Below are positions 8,450-14,428 of a stretch of DNA of 26,509 nt, one piece after another. Made by a program: the position numbers and the translations under genes. The notes under the pieces are model-generated. The model made no database searches. It was given only the letters and a program-made list of their open reading frames with translations, and was not told the origin of the DNA. The stretch's first letter is position 1. Every line of letters starts with the position of its first letter. Source of the stretch: a virus. The stretch spans positions 1-26,509 of IMG/VR virus record IMGVR_UViG_3300009149_000233. One strand, 5' to 3'.

Positions 8450-8794
8450 ATGAAAACATTAACATTAAAACAATCTCATTTGGGTTATCTATTAACAGAT
8501 GGTGCCTATACTAATTCAATATATACCTCTAATGATGGTAATTCTGTTTTACTTAGTTCAGATTCTCTCAATAGGGATTTGTTTACTACAAACGATTGGC
8601 GCAAAAAACGATCAGGAACATTGTCACTAACCGATATTGAAAAAAATATTTTAGTCATAGGTAAAGAAACTAGATTATTTATTTTACAACCCCAAGAATG
8701 TGAGTTTGGTTACAGAAGTGGTAAACTAGTTTATCAAACAATAGGAAAGAAAAATACAATTATTGTAGAAGAAACACATGAGTGGGATGAATAA
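8450..8794 (+). CDS. Hypothetical protein
   Basis: A 114-residue, mainly beta-type soluble protein of unknown function, with no recognised motif. The start is fixed by the shared ACTACTATG context behind a strong promoter. An 8-base overlap with a possible tiny ORF follows, and the cREC-type gene is about 120 bases downstream, so they may share a transcript. Confidence 0.8.
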   Translation: MKTLTLKQSHLGYLLTDGAYTNSIYTSNDGNSVLLSSDSLNRDLFTTNDWRKKRSGTLSLTDIEKNILVIGKETRLFILQPQECEFGYRSGKLVYQTIGKKNTIIVEETHEWDE

Positions 8795-8873
8795 AAAAGT
8801 ACTTATGAACTATTACGCCACTAAAGATGACGTAGTTCTCTTTCTCAAATTTATAGGTTGCGAAATTTCCTAG
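8787..8873 (+). CDS. Possible 28-residue peptide
   Basis: A short ORF, MNKKVLMNYYATKDDVVLFL and eight more residues, overlapping the preceding stop by 8 bases. An internal ATG at 8805 would give 22 residues. It fills the gap between two supported genes, but nothing beyond position and composition supports it. Confidence 0.3.
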   Translation: MNKKVLMNYYATKDDVVLFLKFIGCEIS

Positions 8874-8914
8874 AAAACCAAAATAAAAAACATTTACAGT
8901 TTGTGAATAAAATT

Positions 8915-9271
8915 ATGAAAACTCTATTATGGCTTGATGACATTAGGAATCCATTGGAAGGTGATTGGTTAATATTTTCACCAATTTCAAGACCGTACAA
9001 TGTTGTGTGGGTTAAGAACTTTGAAGAATTCACAGAATGGATTATACAAAACGGTCTTCCTGATGGTATTTGTTTTGACCACGACTTAGGTGCTGACGAA
9101 GAAACAAGTAAATTGTTTCTAAGCGGATTCGATTGTACAAAATGGTTAGTTGATTATTGTATAAATAACGATTTCGATTTCCCAAAATATAATATACAAT
9201 CTGCAAACCCAGTGGGTAAAGATAACATCAACGGTTATATTCAATCGTATATAAAACACAGAAAAATATAG
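8915..9271 (+). CDS. cREC-type protein (predicted RNA cyclic-phosphate processing receiver domain)
   Basis: A 118-residue single-domain protein with a receiver-like fold. Diagnostic segments are LWLDDIRNP (residues 4-12), GICFDHDLG (about 50-58), FDCTKWLVDY and IQSANPVGKDNI near the C-terminus. This matches the family I know as cREC, predicted from comparative genomics to act on 2',3'-cyclic-phosphate RNA ends. Here it follows two RNA ligases and a kinase/phosphatase, which fits that prediction. The start at 8915 (AATTATGAAAAC) is chosen over an upstream in-frame start that lacks similarity to the family. Activity is a published prediction, not established by this sequence. Confidence 0.82.
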   Translation: MKTLLWLDDIRNPLEGDWLIFSPISRPYNVVWVKNFEEFTEWIIQNGLPDGICFDHDLGADEETSKLFLSGFDCTKWLVDYCINNDFDFPKYNIQSANPVGKDNINGYIQSYIKHRKI

Positions 9272-9308
9272 TATCAAAAAAATTATTAAATAAAAAAGTA
9301 AAAAAAGT

Positions 9309-9339
9309 TTGCAATTAATAAAATAAAATCTTATATTTG
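9309..9339 (+). promoter_or_regulatory. Promoter P1 upstream of the tRNA region
   Basis: TTGC at 9309-9312, exactly 19 bases, then TATATTTG at 9332-9339, a perfect Bacteroidota -7 box (TAnnTTTG). It forms a tandem pair with the promoter 67 bases downstream. Confidence 0.8.
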
Positions 9340-9375
9340 AGTATTATATAAGTATAACAAAGCAAATAAAAAAAC

Positions 9376-9407
9376 TTGCAATTGTAAAATACAATACTTA
9401 TATTTAG
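9376..9407 (+). promoter_or_regulatory. Promoter P2 upstream of the tRNA region
   Basis: TTGC at 9376-9379, 19 bases, then TATATTTA at 9399-9406. Both tandem promoters sit in A+T-rich sequence and point at the small gene at 9483 and the tRNA array. No strong 5' hairpin follows; a weak one (ACCT with AGGT) lies at about 9435-9454. Confidence 0.75.
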
Positions 9408-9482
9408 GTATTAAATAAAAAAAGTAATAAAAATTACCTGTTTTGAAATTTAGGTGATTATATATAGAAAACAAAGATAAAA

Positions 9483-9668
9483 ATGCGTACATTAAATTTA
9501 CATACAAACTTATCGAATTTAGTTTCAGAACTAAGTTTAGCATCATGGTCGCTGAAATCGAATGTGGCTGGCAGGTTTAATATGCCGTGTGCGGAAAAGT
9601 TTGATGCAATTTATGGTGATAGATATACGCAAGAACATAAAAATACAAAAGAAAGGATGGGTAGTTAA
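9483..9668 (+). CDS. Small hypothetical protein
   Basis: A 61-residue protein beginning MRTLNLHTNLSNLVSEL, hydrophilic overall, with a single Cys (NMPCAEKF) and a charged C-terminus. It is preceded by tandem promoters and a roughly 75-base leader and followed by a strong terminator, so it is expressed as a short monocistronic transcript. No family is recognised. It could also be a leader gene for the tRNA array if the terminator is partly read through. Confidence 0.6.
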   Translation: MRTLNLHTNLSNLVSELSLASWSLKSNVAGRFNMPCAEKFDAIYGDRYTQEHKNTKERMGS

Positions 9669-9696
9669 CGTATAGTAACATATCCAAGAGAAATTT

Positions 9697-9734
9697 AAAA
9701 CCTCTAGTCCTTTCAAAAAGACTAGAGGTTTTTT
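9697..9734 (+). terminator. Intrinsic terminator before the tRNA array
   Basis: The 9-bp arms CCTCTAGTC (9701-9709) and GACTAGAGG (9720-9728) are flanked by AAAA upstream and TTTTTT downstream. The symmetric A/T tracts would allow function in both directions. It ends only 11 bases before the first tRNA gene. Confidence 0.9.
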
Positions 9735-9745
9735 CGTTTATATAC

Positions 9746-9823
9746 TGTTTAGTATCCCCCTAACCTGATAAGTTAGATAAAGGTAACTGGTTGAAAATGT
9801 TGGTTCGAATCCAACCTAAACAA
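9746..9823 (+). tRNA. tRNA-Ile(GAT)-like, no recognisable D-arm
   Basis: Acceptor TGTTTAG pairs with CTAAACA, the T-arm is GTTGG-TTCGAAT-CCAAC, and the anticodon arm is CTAAC-CTGATAA-GTTAG (GAT). Only about seven bases stand where the D-arm should be, while 22 bases containing AACTGGTTGA lie between the anticodon and T-arms. Function is uncertain. Confidence 0.6.
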
Positions 9824-9835
9824 CAAAAATAAAAT

Positions 9836-9907
9836 GCTCCTCTAGCTCAGAGGCAGAGCAACGGTCTGTTAAACCGTAGGTCGGGATATCGTAATTCTCG
9901 GGGGGCG
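9836..9907 (+). tRNA. tRNA-Asn(GTT)
   Basis: Acceptor GCTCCTC/GGGGGGC (with wobbles), D-stem GCTC/GAGC, and anticodon arm ACGGT-CTGTTAA-ACCGT. The T-arm is diverged (loop ATCGTAA, one mismatch). No CCA is encoded. Confidence 0.82.
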
Positions 9908-9911
9908 CAAT

Positions 9912-9933
9912 TTTCTAAGTAACGACTTAGAAA
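9912..9933 (+). other. Inter-tRNA hairpin
   Basis: A perfect 9-bp hairpin, TTTCTAAGT-AACG-ACTTAGAAA, lies between tRNA-Asn and tRNA-Pro and has no T run. It may be a processing or insulation element in the tRNA precursor. Confidence 0.6.
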
Positions 9934-9961
9934 TAGTTCTTTGACATGTTGGTAATAAAAT

Positions 9962-10034
9962 CGAGAGTGTGGTGTAATCCGGGAGCACGCTATGTTTGGG
10001 ACATAGAAGAACCGTTCAAATCGGGCACTTTCGA
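9962..10034 (+). tRNA. tRNA-Pro(TGG)
   Basis: Acceptor CGAGAGT/ACTTTCG and anticodon arm CTATG-TTTGGGA-CATAG. Only three base pairs form in the T-stem (loop TTCAAAT), and three bases separate the acceptor from the D-stem, so the gene is somewhat diverged. Confidence 0.75.
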
Positions 10035-10040
10035 CAAAAT

Positions 10041-10126
10041 GTGTAATTGGCAGAGTGGTCGAATGCGAGGGTTTGCAAAACCCTAAGATAAATCTCGCGT
10101 AGGTTCGAATCCTACATTACACTCCA
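10041..10126 (+). tRNA. tRNA-Cys(GCA)
   Basis: Acceptor GTGTAAT/ATTACAC, T-arm GTAGG-TTCGAAT-CCTAC, and anticodon arm AGGGT-TTGCAAA-ACCCT. The variable region is unusually long (about 14 bases, with AGAT/ATCT able to pair). CCA is encoded. Confidence 0.82.
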
Positions 10127-10129
10127 TTT

Positions 10130-10205
10130 GCCCTGTTAATTCAATTGGAAGAATGCTTCCCTTCTAAGGAAGACGTTACTGGTTCGAGTCCAGTACAGGG
10201 TTCCA
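10130..10205 (+). tRNA. tRNA-Arg(TCT)
   Basis: Acceptor GCCCTGT/ACAGGGT, D-arm ATTC/GAAT, anticodon arm CTTCC-CTTCTAA-GGAAG, and T-arm ACTGG/CCAGT. CCA is encoded. Confidence 0.92.
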
Positions 10206-10209
10206 AAAT

Positions 10210-10280
10210 ACCTCATTGGTGTAACGGTAACATGACAGGTTCCAACCCCGTTGATTGGGGTTCGAATCCTTAATGAGGTG
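10210..10280 (+). tRNA. tRNA-Trp(CCA)
   Basis: Acceptor ACCTCAT/ATGAGGT. The anticodon arm is ACAGG-TTCCAAC-CCCGT with one A-C mismatch, and the T-arm is TGGGG-TTCGAAT-CCTTA with two wobbles. Confidence 0.85.
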
Positions 10281-10283
10281 CAA

Positions 10284-10306
10284 TTGTGCAACAGCCTGTT
10301 GCACAA
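10284..10306 (+). other. Inter-tRNA hairpin
   Basis: A long inverted repeat, TTGTGCAAC with GTTGCACAA around a short loop, lies between tRNA-Trp and tRNA-Gly. It has no T run, so it is more likely a processing or stability element than a terminator. Confidence 0.6.
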
Positions 10307-10314
10307 ATTAAAAA

Positions 10315-10387
10315 GCGTGATTCGTATAATGGCTTATTATACCTGACTTCCAATCAGGGGATGTGGTTTCGATTACCACATTGCGCT
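10315..10387 (+). tRNA. tRNA-Gly(TCC)
   Basis: Acceptor GCGTGAT/ATTGCGC (two wobbles), T-arm GTGGT-TTCGATT-ACCAC, and anticodon arm CCTGA-CTTCCAA-TCAGG. The D-arm can extend to seven pairs (GTATAAT/ATTATAC). Confidence 0.88.
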
Positions 10388-10442
10388 CATTTAGACTGTT
10401 TTGTTCCTAAAGTGATTATATGATGTAAATTAAAAATACATT

Positions 10443-10790
10443 ATGTCTAGAAAAGCAAAGAAATATCACTTTATCTACAAAACGACAACTATGTTGACTA
10501 GTCGCTATTATATAGGGATGCATTCAACAGATAATTTAGATGACGGGTATCTTGGTAGTGGAAAACGACTAAGATACTCTATTCGAAAATATGGTAAAGA
10601 AAATCACCAAAGAGAAATACTTGAATTTTGCAATTCGAGAGAAGAACTAAAGAAACGAGGAGAAGAAATAGTTTCATTGAACGAAATTGCAAAAGAAGAA
10701 TGTATGAATCTTGCATTAGGTAGTGGAACATTCACAGAAGAACAATATAAAAAGGGTGTTAAAAAAATGTTAGATAAAATAAAATGCTAG
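10443..10790 (+). CDS. GIY-YIG homing endonuclease, C-terminally truncated
   Basis: A 115-residue protein holding the GIY-YIG nuclease domain (FIY at about residues 10-12, YIG at 23-25, then GYLGSGKRLRYSIRKYGKEN). It closely resembles the N-terminal 100 residues of the protein at 15115. The DNA-binding C-terminal half (NUMOD3-like repeat and NGTENKKIKKE tail) is missing, replaced by about 25 unrelated residues. Its last codon and TAG stop lie inside the acceptor of tRNA-Thr (10786), so a deletion probably fused the gene to the tRNA. The leader shares TTTTGTTCCTAAAGTGATTA with the 15115 gene. It is probably impaired in target recognition. Confidence 0.85.
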   Translation: MSRKAKKYHFIYKTTTMLTSRYYIGMHSTDNLDDGYLGSGKRLRYSIRKYGKENHQREILEFCNSREELKKRGEEIVSLNEIAKEECMNLALGSGTFTEEQYKKGVKKMLDKIKC

Positions 10791-10857
10791 GATAGTTTAA
10801 CTGGAAAAACAGATGACTTGTAATCATCAGTTCTCGGTTCGGTTCCGAGTCTTAGCT
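10786..10857 (+). tRNA. tRNA-Thr(TGT)
   Basis: Acceptor GCTAGGA/TCTTAGC, D-arm GTTT/AAAC, anticodon arm GATGA-CTTGTAA-TCATC, and T-arm CTCGG-TTCGGTT-CCGAG. Its first five bases are shared with the end of the upstream endonuclease gene. Confidence 0.92.
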
Positions 10858-10888
10858 CAAAGTGAATGATTTTAATGAAATCGCAAAT

Positions 10889-10960
10889 TGTCCGCTGGTG
10901 GAATGGCAACACGTCTGACTTTGACTCAGAAGAATCCTGGTTCGACCCCAGGGTGGACAA
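10889..10960 (+). tRNA. tRNA-Gln(TTG)
   Basis: Acceptor TGTCCGC/GTGGACA, anticodon arm TCTGA-CTTTGAC-TCAGA, and T-arm CCTGG-TTCGACC-CCAGG. Confidence 0.92.
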
Positions 10961-10964
10961 CAAT

Positions 10965-11037
10965 GGAGATATAGCTGAGGAGGCAATAGCGTGTGACTGA
11001 AGATCACAAGACGGTGGTTCGAGTCCATCTATCTCCA
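10965..11037 (+). tRNA. tRNA-Phe(GAA)
   Basis: Acceptor GGAGATA/TATCTCC, anticodon arm TGTGA-CTGAAGA-TCACA, and T-arm GGTGG-TTCGAGT-CCATC. Confidence 0.93.
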
Positions 11038-11066
11038 CGTTGATATTTTAAAAATTATTAAATCAA

Positions 11067-11133
11067 AGCGTTGGTAATGCGCTATAAAAATATAAACAAA
11101 TAACTATAGACAATGTTTGTGGATGTCATTACC
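11067..11133 (+). other. Possible pseudoknot upstream of tRNA-Leu
   Basis: A hairpin, AGCG-TTGGTAATG-CGCT (11067-11083), has a loop in which GGTAATG (11073-11079) is fully complementary to CATTACC at 11127-11133. These crossing pairs would make a pseudoknot ending 9 bases before the tRNA. The 4-bp stem alone is weak; the 7-bp loop pairing is the stronger evidence. Confidence 0.45.
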
Positions 11134-11142
11134 TGATATTTT

Positions 11143-11227
11143 GCTCGAATGGTGGAATTGGTAGACACGACATCTTTAAGCGGTGTTGTCCTTGTGGCGT
11201 GTGGGTTCGAGTCCCATCTTTCGCTCA
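11143..11227 (+). tRNA. tRNA-Leu(TAA), poorly paired acceptor
   Basis: The D-arm (GTGGAATTGGTAGACAC), anticodon arm ACATC-TTTAAGC-GGTGT, variable arm and T-arm GTGGG-TTCGAGT-CCCAT are all recognisable. The acceptor ends GCTCGAA and TTTCGCT do not form a good seven-pair helix. It is probably diverged or decaying, and a cleaner Leu(TAA) gene follows. Confidence 0.7.
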
Positions 11228-11230
11228 ATT

Positions 11231-11315
11231 GCTCTGGTGGTGGAACTGGTAGACACGCGGGATTTAAAATTCCGTTCCCGTAATGGGAGTGAGGGTTCGA
11301 ATCCCTCCTGGAGCA
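11231..11315 (+). tRNA. tRNA-Leu(TAA)
   Basis: Acceptor GCTCTGG/CTGGAGC, anticodon arm CGGGA-TTTAAAA-TTCCG, a long variable arm, and T-arm GAGGG-TTCGAAT-CCCTC. Confidence 0.9.
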
Positions 11316-11331
11316 CTTTAAAAATTATAGA

Positions 11332-11400
11332 TACCCTGCTTGTTCCGTATGGGGTTGTAAAGACGAATCAATTAACGGAGCTCATGATGGTACTTATACC
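11332..11400 (+). other. Inter-tRNA structured gap
   Basis: The 124 bases between tRNA-Leu and tRNA-Glu hold no ORF. ACCC (11333) can pair with GGGT (11352), and TCCGT (11344) with ACGGA (11375), in crossing order; a GGTA-CTTA-TACC hairpin is at 11389-11400. The pairs are short, so this is suggestive only. Confidence 0.3.
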
Positions 11401-11439
11401 GAAGAAACTAAGAAAGATTCTATATGTCATCTATTATAT

Positions 11440-11513
11440 GTTGCGTTGGACAAATTGGTTAAGTCGTCTCCCTTTCACGGAGGAGATTATGGGTTCGAAC
11501 CCCATACGCAATA
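11440..11513 (+). tRNA. tRNA-Glu(TTC)
   Basis: Acceptor GTTGCGT/ACGCAAT, D-arm GAC/GTC, anticodon arm TCTCC-CTTTCAC-GGAGG, and T-arm ATGGG-TTCGAAC-CCCAT. Confidence 0.9.
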
Positions 11514-11563
11514 CCGAGTAGTTTTTTGTTCCTAAGTTGATTAAATAAAGAAAACATTAATCA

Positions 11564-12202
11564 ATGCCAAGAGCAAAACACGAATTCAATTATATTTATA
11601 AAACAGTTTGTTTAATTACAAACAGGTTTTATATAGGAATGCATTCTACTTCTAATTTAAAAGATGGTTATTTAGGAAGTGGAACAGTATTAAGAAGGTC
11701 TATACGAAAATATGGCAAAGAAAACCATAAAATAGAAATATTAGAATATTGTAATTCAAGAAAAGAACTTGCACAAAGAGAATCTGAAATAGTAAATGAT
11801 GTTACTATCAATGAAAAACTTTGTATGAATTTAGTAATTGGTGGTGAAGGTGGTATATTTAGTGAAGAACACCATATCAAAATGAGAAAAGGTGCATCTA
11901 ATAGTCTTAAAGAAAAATGGAAAACTGATGTTGATTATAGAGAAAAAATATCTAATGTTCTAAGAGAGAATATGAGACAAAACCACAAAGAAGGTAAAAT
12001 AAAATATGATACATTTACTGGTAAAAAACATTCAGAAGAATCTAAACAAAAAATGAGAGATTCTGCTAAAGGTAAACAAGAAGGTTCTAAAAATAGTCAA
12101 TATGGAACATGTTGGATTACTAATGGAACTGAAAATAAAAAGATTAAAAAAGAAGACTTAGAACTTTGGGAATCTAAAGGTTTTAAAACAGGAAGAAAAT
12201 AA
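11564..12202 (+). CDS. GIY-YIG homing endonuclease with NUMOD3-like region
   Basis: A full-length 212-residue free-standing endonuclease. The GIY-YIG domain spans about residues 8-100 (YIYKT, then YIGMHST and GYLGSGTVLRRSIRKYGKEN). A linker leads to a NUMOD3-like DNA-binding segment, GKKHSEESKQKMRDSAKGK (about 150-168), and a conserved tail (GTCWITNGTENKKIKKEDL). It lies between tRNA-Glu and tRNA-Ser(GCT), a typical position for phage homing endonucleases. It is clearly diverged from the 10443 and 15115 proteins, so it is an older or separate copy. The leader shares TTTTGTTCCTAA with them. Confidence 0.9.
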   Translation: MPRAKHEFNYIYKTVCLITNRFYIGMHSTSNLKDGYLGSGTVLRRSIRKYGKENHKIEILEYCNSRKELAQRESEIVNDVTINEKLCMNLVIGGEGGIFSEEHHIKMRKGASNSLKEKWKTDVDYREKISNVLRENMRQNHKEGKIKYDTFTGKKHSEESKQKMRDSAKGKQEGSKNSQYGTCWITNGTENKKIKKEDLELWESKGFKTGRK

Positions 12203-12208
12203 GACCAT

Positions 12209-12293
12209 TGAGAGTTGGCCGAGTGGTTTAAGGCGCTGGTTTGCTAAACCAGTGAACCTTCGGGTTCCAGGGGTTCGAATCCCTTACTCTCAG
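12209..12293 (+). tRNA. tRNA-Ser(GCT)
   Basis: Acceptor TGAGAGT/ACTCTCA, anticodon arm CTGGT-TTGCTAA-ACCAG, a variable arm with GAACC-TTC-GGGTTC, and T-arm AGGGG/CCCTT. Confidence 0.94.
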
Positions 12294-12304
12294 CAAAACA
12301 ATAT

Positions 12305-12389
12305 AGAGGAATGGCCGAGTGGTTTATGGCACTAGTCTTGAAAACTAGAGTACCTTCGGGTACCGGGGGTTCGAATCCCTCTTCCTCTG
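12305..12389 (+). tRNA. tRNA-Ser(TGA)
   Basis: Acceptor AGAGGAA/TTCCTCT, anticodon arm CTAGT-CTTGAAA-ACTAG, variable arm GTACC-TTC-GGGTAC, and T-arm GGGGG-TTCGAAT-CCCTC. Confidence 0.94.
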
Positions 12390-12410
12390 CAATAAATTAA
12401 AATTAAAGTT

Positions 12411-12803
12411 ATGAGTAAATTAGAATTAGTAAAGAAAGATTTGCTTGAAGCAAGGAAATCTAAAAATGTGATTACAAAGAATTTGTTAAGTACCTTTGTA
12501 GGGGAAATTGAAACATCTTTAAAAAATGAAAATATTGACATTGATACTTTAGTAGAATCACTAGCAAAGAAATTTATTAAGAATGCATCAACAATTGACA
12601 ATGATGTATCAAGAAAAGAAATTGAAATATTAAATGAGTATTTACCTAAAATGGCAAGTAAACAAGAAATACTTGAATTTCTAAGAAATAAAGATTTATC
12701 ATTAGGTGGTAGATTAATAGGTGAAGCAAAAAATCACTTCGGTGGAAATGTTGATCCAGCATTAGTGAAACAAACAATTGCATTGTTAGAAGTAACTAAT
12801 TAA
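12411..12803 (+). CDS. YqeY/GatB C-terminal-like protein
   Basis: A 130-residue helical protein that fits the YqeY (GatB/YqeY) family. It has an N-terminal helix bundle (MSKLELVKKDLLEARKSKN), a central EIEILNEYLPKMASKQEI block (about residues 67-84), and a C-terminal GEAKNHFGGNVDPALVKQTI segment with the family's conserved glycines. YqeY proteins resemble the tRNA-binding tail domain of the Asp/Glu-tRNA amidotransferase subunit GatB; their own role is not settled. The gene sits inside the tRNA array, 22 bases after tRNA-Ser(TGA) and 65 bases before tRNA-Asp, so it is transcribed with the tRNAs. A tRNA-related function is likely but inferred. Confidence 0.85.
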   Translation: MSKLELVKKDLLEARKSKNVITKNLLSTFVGEIETSLKNENIDIDTLVESLAKKFIKNASTIDNDVSRKEIEILNEYLPKMASKQEILEFLRNKDLSLGGRLIGEAKNHFGGNVDPALVKQTIALLEVTN

Positions 12804-12868
12804 GATAATAGGGAGTTAGACTAATAAGTTGACATCTTTCCTTTAAACAAAATGAAACTTATTAACTT

Positions 12869-12942
12869 GGTGCGGCAGCATATTGGCGTATGGCGTTTCC
12901 CTGTCACGGAAAAGATTGCGGGTTCGAATCCCGTTCGCACCG
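12869..12942 (+). tRNA. tRNA-Asp(GTC)
   Basis: Acceptor GGTGCGG/TCGCACC, anticodon arm TTTCC-CTGTCAC-GGAAA, and T-arm GCGGG-TTCGAAT-CCCGT. Confidence 0.92.
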
Positions 12943-13051
12943 CGAACCTACTTATAATTTTGAGAAAGTTATTATCGGTAGTCAAAAAGACTAGTCAAAC
13001 TTTCAGATTGTTTTCTGTAAATTTTCAACATGAAAAGTAAATTGCAGCCAT

Positions 13052-13135
13052 GCCGGAATGGTGGAATTGGTAGACACGAATGCCTTAGGAGCATTTGCCC
13101 GAAAGGGCGTGTAGGTTCGAGTCCTACTTTCGGTA
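13052..13135 (+). tRNA. tRNA-Leu(TAG)
   Basis: Acceptor GCCGGAA/TTTCGGT, anticodon arm ATGC-CTTAGGA-GCAT, variable arm TGCCCGAAAGGGCG, and T-arm GTAGG-TTCGAGT-CCTAC. Confidence 0.92.
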
Positions 13136-13149
13136 CTAAAAAATTTAAT

Positions 13150-13227
13150 ATGAAAAACAATAAAGTTAAAAAACATCATTTAGTAATAGTTGATATAAAT
13201 AGAAAACTAATTAGAAATGATAACTAA
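13150..13227 (+). CDS. Possible 25-residue basic peptide
   Basis: MKNNKVKKHHLVIVDINRKL and five more residues, lying between tRNA-Leu(TAG) and tRNA-Ala. Another 21-residue ORF (MKGYNKALNEMQ...) follows at 13261-13326. Nothing but an open frame and composition supports either. Confidence 0.25.
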   Translation: MKNNKVKKHHLVIVDINRKLIRNDN

Positions 13228-13328
13228 TGTACAATCAATAGTTGTGAAGAAACTGATTATATGAAAGGGTATAATAAAGCACTTAACGAAATGCAAGATT
13301 TTATATTAGATTTGTATAAGAAATAAAT

Positions 13329-13401
13329 GGGGGTGAAGCTCTATTGGCTGAGCATCGCACTTGCACTGCGAAGGTTGAGGGTTCGAATCCCTTCACCTCC
13401 A
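13329..13401 (+). tRNA. tRNA-Ala(TGC)
   Basis: Acceptor GGGGGTG/CACCTCC, D-arm GCTC/GAGC, anticodon arm TCGCA-CTTGCAC-TGCGA, and T-arm GAGGG-TTCGAAT-CCCTT. Confidence 0.93.
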
Positions 13402-13449
13402 CAAAGAAAGTTTGACAGTATTTCAACTTTAAATGAAAATCTGCATCAC

Positions 13450-13533
13450 GGGTAGGTATGCAAATTGGTGAAGCAAGCGGTCTGTAAAATCGTGACGTAA
13501 GATACATTGGGGGTTCGAATCCCTCCCTGCCCA
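13450..13533 (+). tRNA. tRNA-Tyr(GTA)
   Basis: Acceptor GGGTAGG/CCTGCCC, anticodon arm GCGGT-CTGTAAA-ATCGT, a long variable arm, and T-arm GGGGG-TTCGAAT-CCCTC. Confidence 0.9.
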
Positions 13534-13539
13534 CAACAT

Positions 13540-13614
13540 GGTGTTTGAAGCATTAAGGTGATGTGCCGAACTGTGAATTCGGAGAAGATGGGTCGGTACC
13601 ATCCTTACACCCCA
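13540..13614 (+). tRNA. tRNA-His(GTG)
   Basis: The anticodon arm is CCGAA-CTGTGAA-TTCGG and the T-arm GATGG-GTCGGTA-CCATC. The extra G at 13540 can pair with the discriminator C, as usual for tRNA-His. Two T-T mismatches occur in the acceptor GTGTTTG/CTTACAC. CCA is encoded. Confidence 0.85.
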
Positions 13615-13748
13615 ACATTAAAAAATGTAAACTTTAAGGTTTACTACAAAACAAAACATTAAAAATTCTTAAAAATTCAAAAAAAAATTCAAAAATTATG
13701 AAACGTTTTAAACGAAAATTTGTCAAGACATTTGCAGTCTTTTAAAAT

Positions 13749-13822
13749 GCTCCCATAACTCAGTGGTTCAGAGTGCTACTTTTACAAAGTAGAAGTCGGT
13801 GGTTCGATTCCATCTGGGAGTA
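13749..13822 (+). tRNA. tRNA-Val(TAC)
   Basis: Acceptor GCTCCCA/TGGGAGT, D-arm ACTC/GAGT, anticodon arm CTACT-TTTACAA-AGTAG, and T-arm GGTGG-TTCGATT-CCATC. The 134-base gap upstream holds only a GTAAAC-TTTAAG-GTTTAC hairpin and an A-rich tract. Confidence 0.93.
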
Positions 13823-13848
13823 CTGTTCAATATATTTTGTATATTATT

Positions 13849-13920
13849 GTATCGGTGTCCGAGTGGTTAGGAAACAGACTTTTAATCTGTGCTACGCAAG
13901 TTCGATCCTTGCCCGATACA
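13849..13920 (+). tRNA. tRNA-Lys(TTT)
   Basis: Acceptor GTATCGG/CCGATAC, D-arm TCC/GGA, anticodon arm ACAGA-CTTTTAA-TCTGT, and T-arm GCAAG-TTCGATC-CTTGC. Confidence 0.93.
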
Positions 13921-13947
13921 CTATTTCATTTAACACACAGTTTACAT

Positions 13948-14019
13948 TGGAAATTAGTTTAATTGGAAAAATATTGGGTTTCGACCCCAAAGATATAGGT
14001 TCGAATCCTATATTTCTAG
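13948..14019 (+). tRNA. tRNA-Arg(TCG)
   Basis: Acceptor TGGAAAT/ATTTCTA, anticodon arm TTGGG-TTTCGAC-CCCAA, and T-arm ATAGG-TTCGAAT-CCTAT. Confidence 0.92.
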
Positions 14020-14049
14020 CAAAACATACACTGTGATTGTTTAAAAAGT

Positions 14050-14115
14050 AAACCCATCCAAACAAAGACCGAGAGAATGTATGTGTTAATAATATACATG
14101 GGTTTAATTCTTTCG
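14050..14115 (+). ncRNA. Three-stem pseudoknot RNA element
   Basis: AAACCCAT (14050-14057) pairs with ATGGGTTT (14098-14105), and CGAGAGAAT (14070-14078) pairs with ATTCTTTCG (14107-14115), one pair being G-T. The strands alternate, so the helices form a pseudoknot of 8 and 9 bp. A small hairpin, GTAT...ATAC (14079-14097), fits exactly between them with no spare bases. The element ends 12 bases before a degenerate tRNA-like gene. It has no ORF, and the family is unknown. Confidence 0.65.
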
Positions 14116-14127
14116 TAGTGAGGTGGT

Positions 14128-14200
14128 ATCCCTGCTTGGGCTGCTATATATTTTGTAGTATGATTGCAAAATTGAGAAGGTTCGAATCCTTCCTGGGAAC
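14128..14200 (+). tRNA. tRNA-like element, degenerate
   Basis: A clear T-arm, GAAGG-TTCGAAT-CCTTC, and 3' acceptor CTGGGAA are present. The 5' acceptor candidate ATCCCTG pairs at only five positions, no D-arm is seen, and the best anticodon-type arm is GCTAT-ATATTTT-GTAGT. Identity is undetermined. Confidence 0.45.
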
Positions 14201-14272
14201 AATATCAACAATGTGATATTCATAACACATTTTATGTGTCTAATGGTAATTTTGTGTTATAAATATCACATT
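14201..14272 (+). ncRNA. Nested hairpins with alternative pairings
   Basis: AATGTGATAT (14210-14219) pairs with ATATCACATT (14263-14272), enclosing ATAACACA (14222-14229) with TGTGTTAT (14253-14260). Two other pairings compete: AATATCA (14201-14207) with TGATATT (14214-14220), and ACACAT with ATGTGT locally (14226-14238). It lies between the degenerate tRNA-like element and tRNA-Met. Confidence 0.5.
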
Positions 14273-14277
14273 TTTAT

Positions 14278-14351
14278 GCCGTAGTAGTTTAGTTGGTTAT
14301 AACATTCCCCTCATATGGGAAAGGTCGATGGTTCGATTCCATCCTACGGTA
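14278..14351 (+). tRNA. tRNA-Met(CAT) or Ile2
   Basis: Acceptor GCCGTAG/CTACGGT, anticodon arm TTCCC-CTCATAT-GGGAA, and T-arm GATGG-TTCGATT-CCATC. CAT could be elongator Met, or Ile if C34 is modified to lysidine. Confidence 0.9.
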
Positions 14352-14372
14352 CAAAAAAACATTAAAAAGTTC

Positions 14373-14428
14373 TTGCATTATTAAAAAATTATTTGTATAT
14401 TTATATTGTTAGTGAGGGAGTTACTAAC
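14373..14428 (+). promoter_or_regulatory. Internal promoter with 5' hairpin
   Basis: TTGC at 14373-14376, exactly 19 bases, then TATATTTA at 14396-14403. The transcript should begin with the hairpin GTTAGTGA-GGGAG-TTACTAAC (14408-14428, one wobble). No coding region follows, so it drives the candidate RNA and the downstream tRNAs. Confidence 0.8.

Noticed and set aside
10787-13534. Open reading frames running through the tRNA genes on both strands (for example 10787-11038, 11183-11521, 12332-12601, 13301-13534)
   Set aside because: They translate tRNA sequence; the GC-rich structured tRNAs simply lack stop codons.
13831-13847. Promoter upstream of tRNA-Lys (TATATTTTG / TATATTAT)
   Set aside because: No TTG-type -33 box at 19 bases for either candidate; A+T-rich inter-tRNA sequence readily gives such matches.
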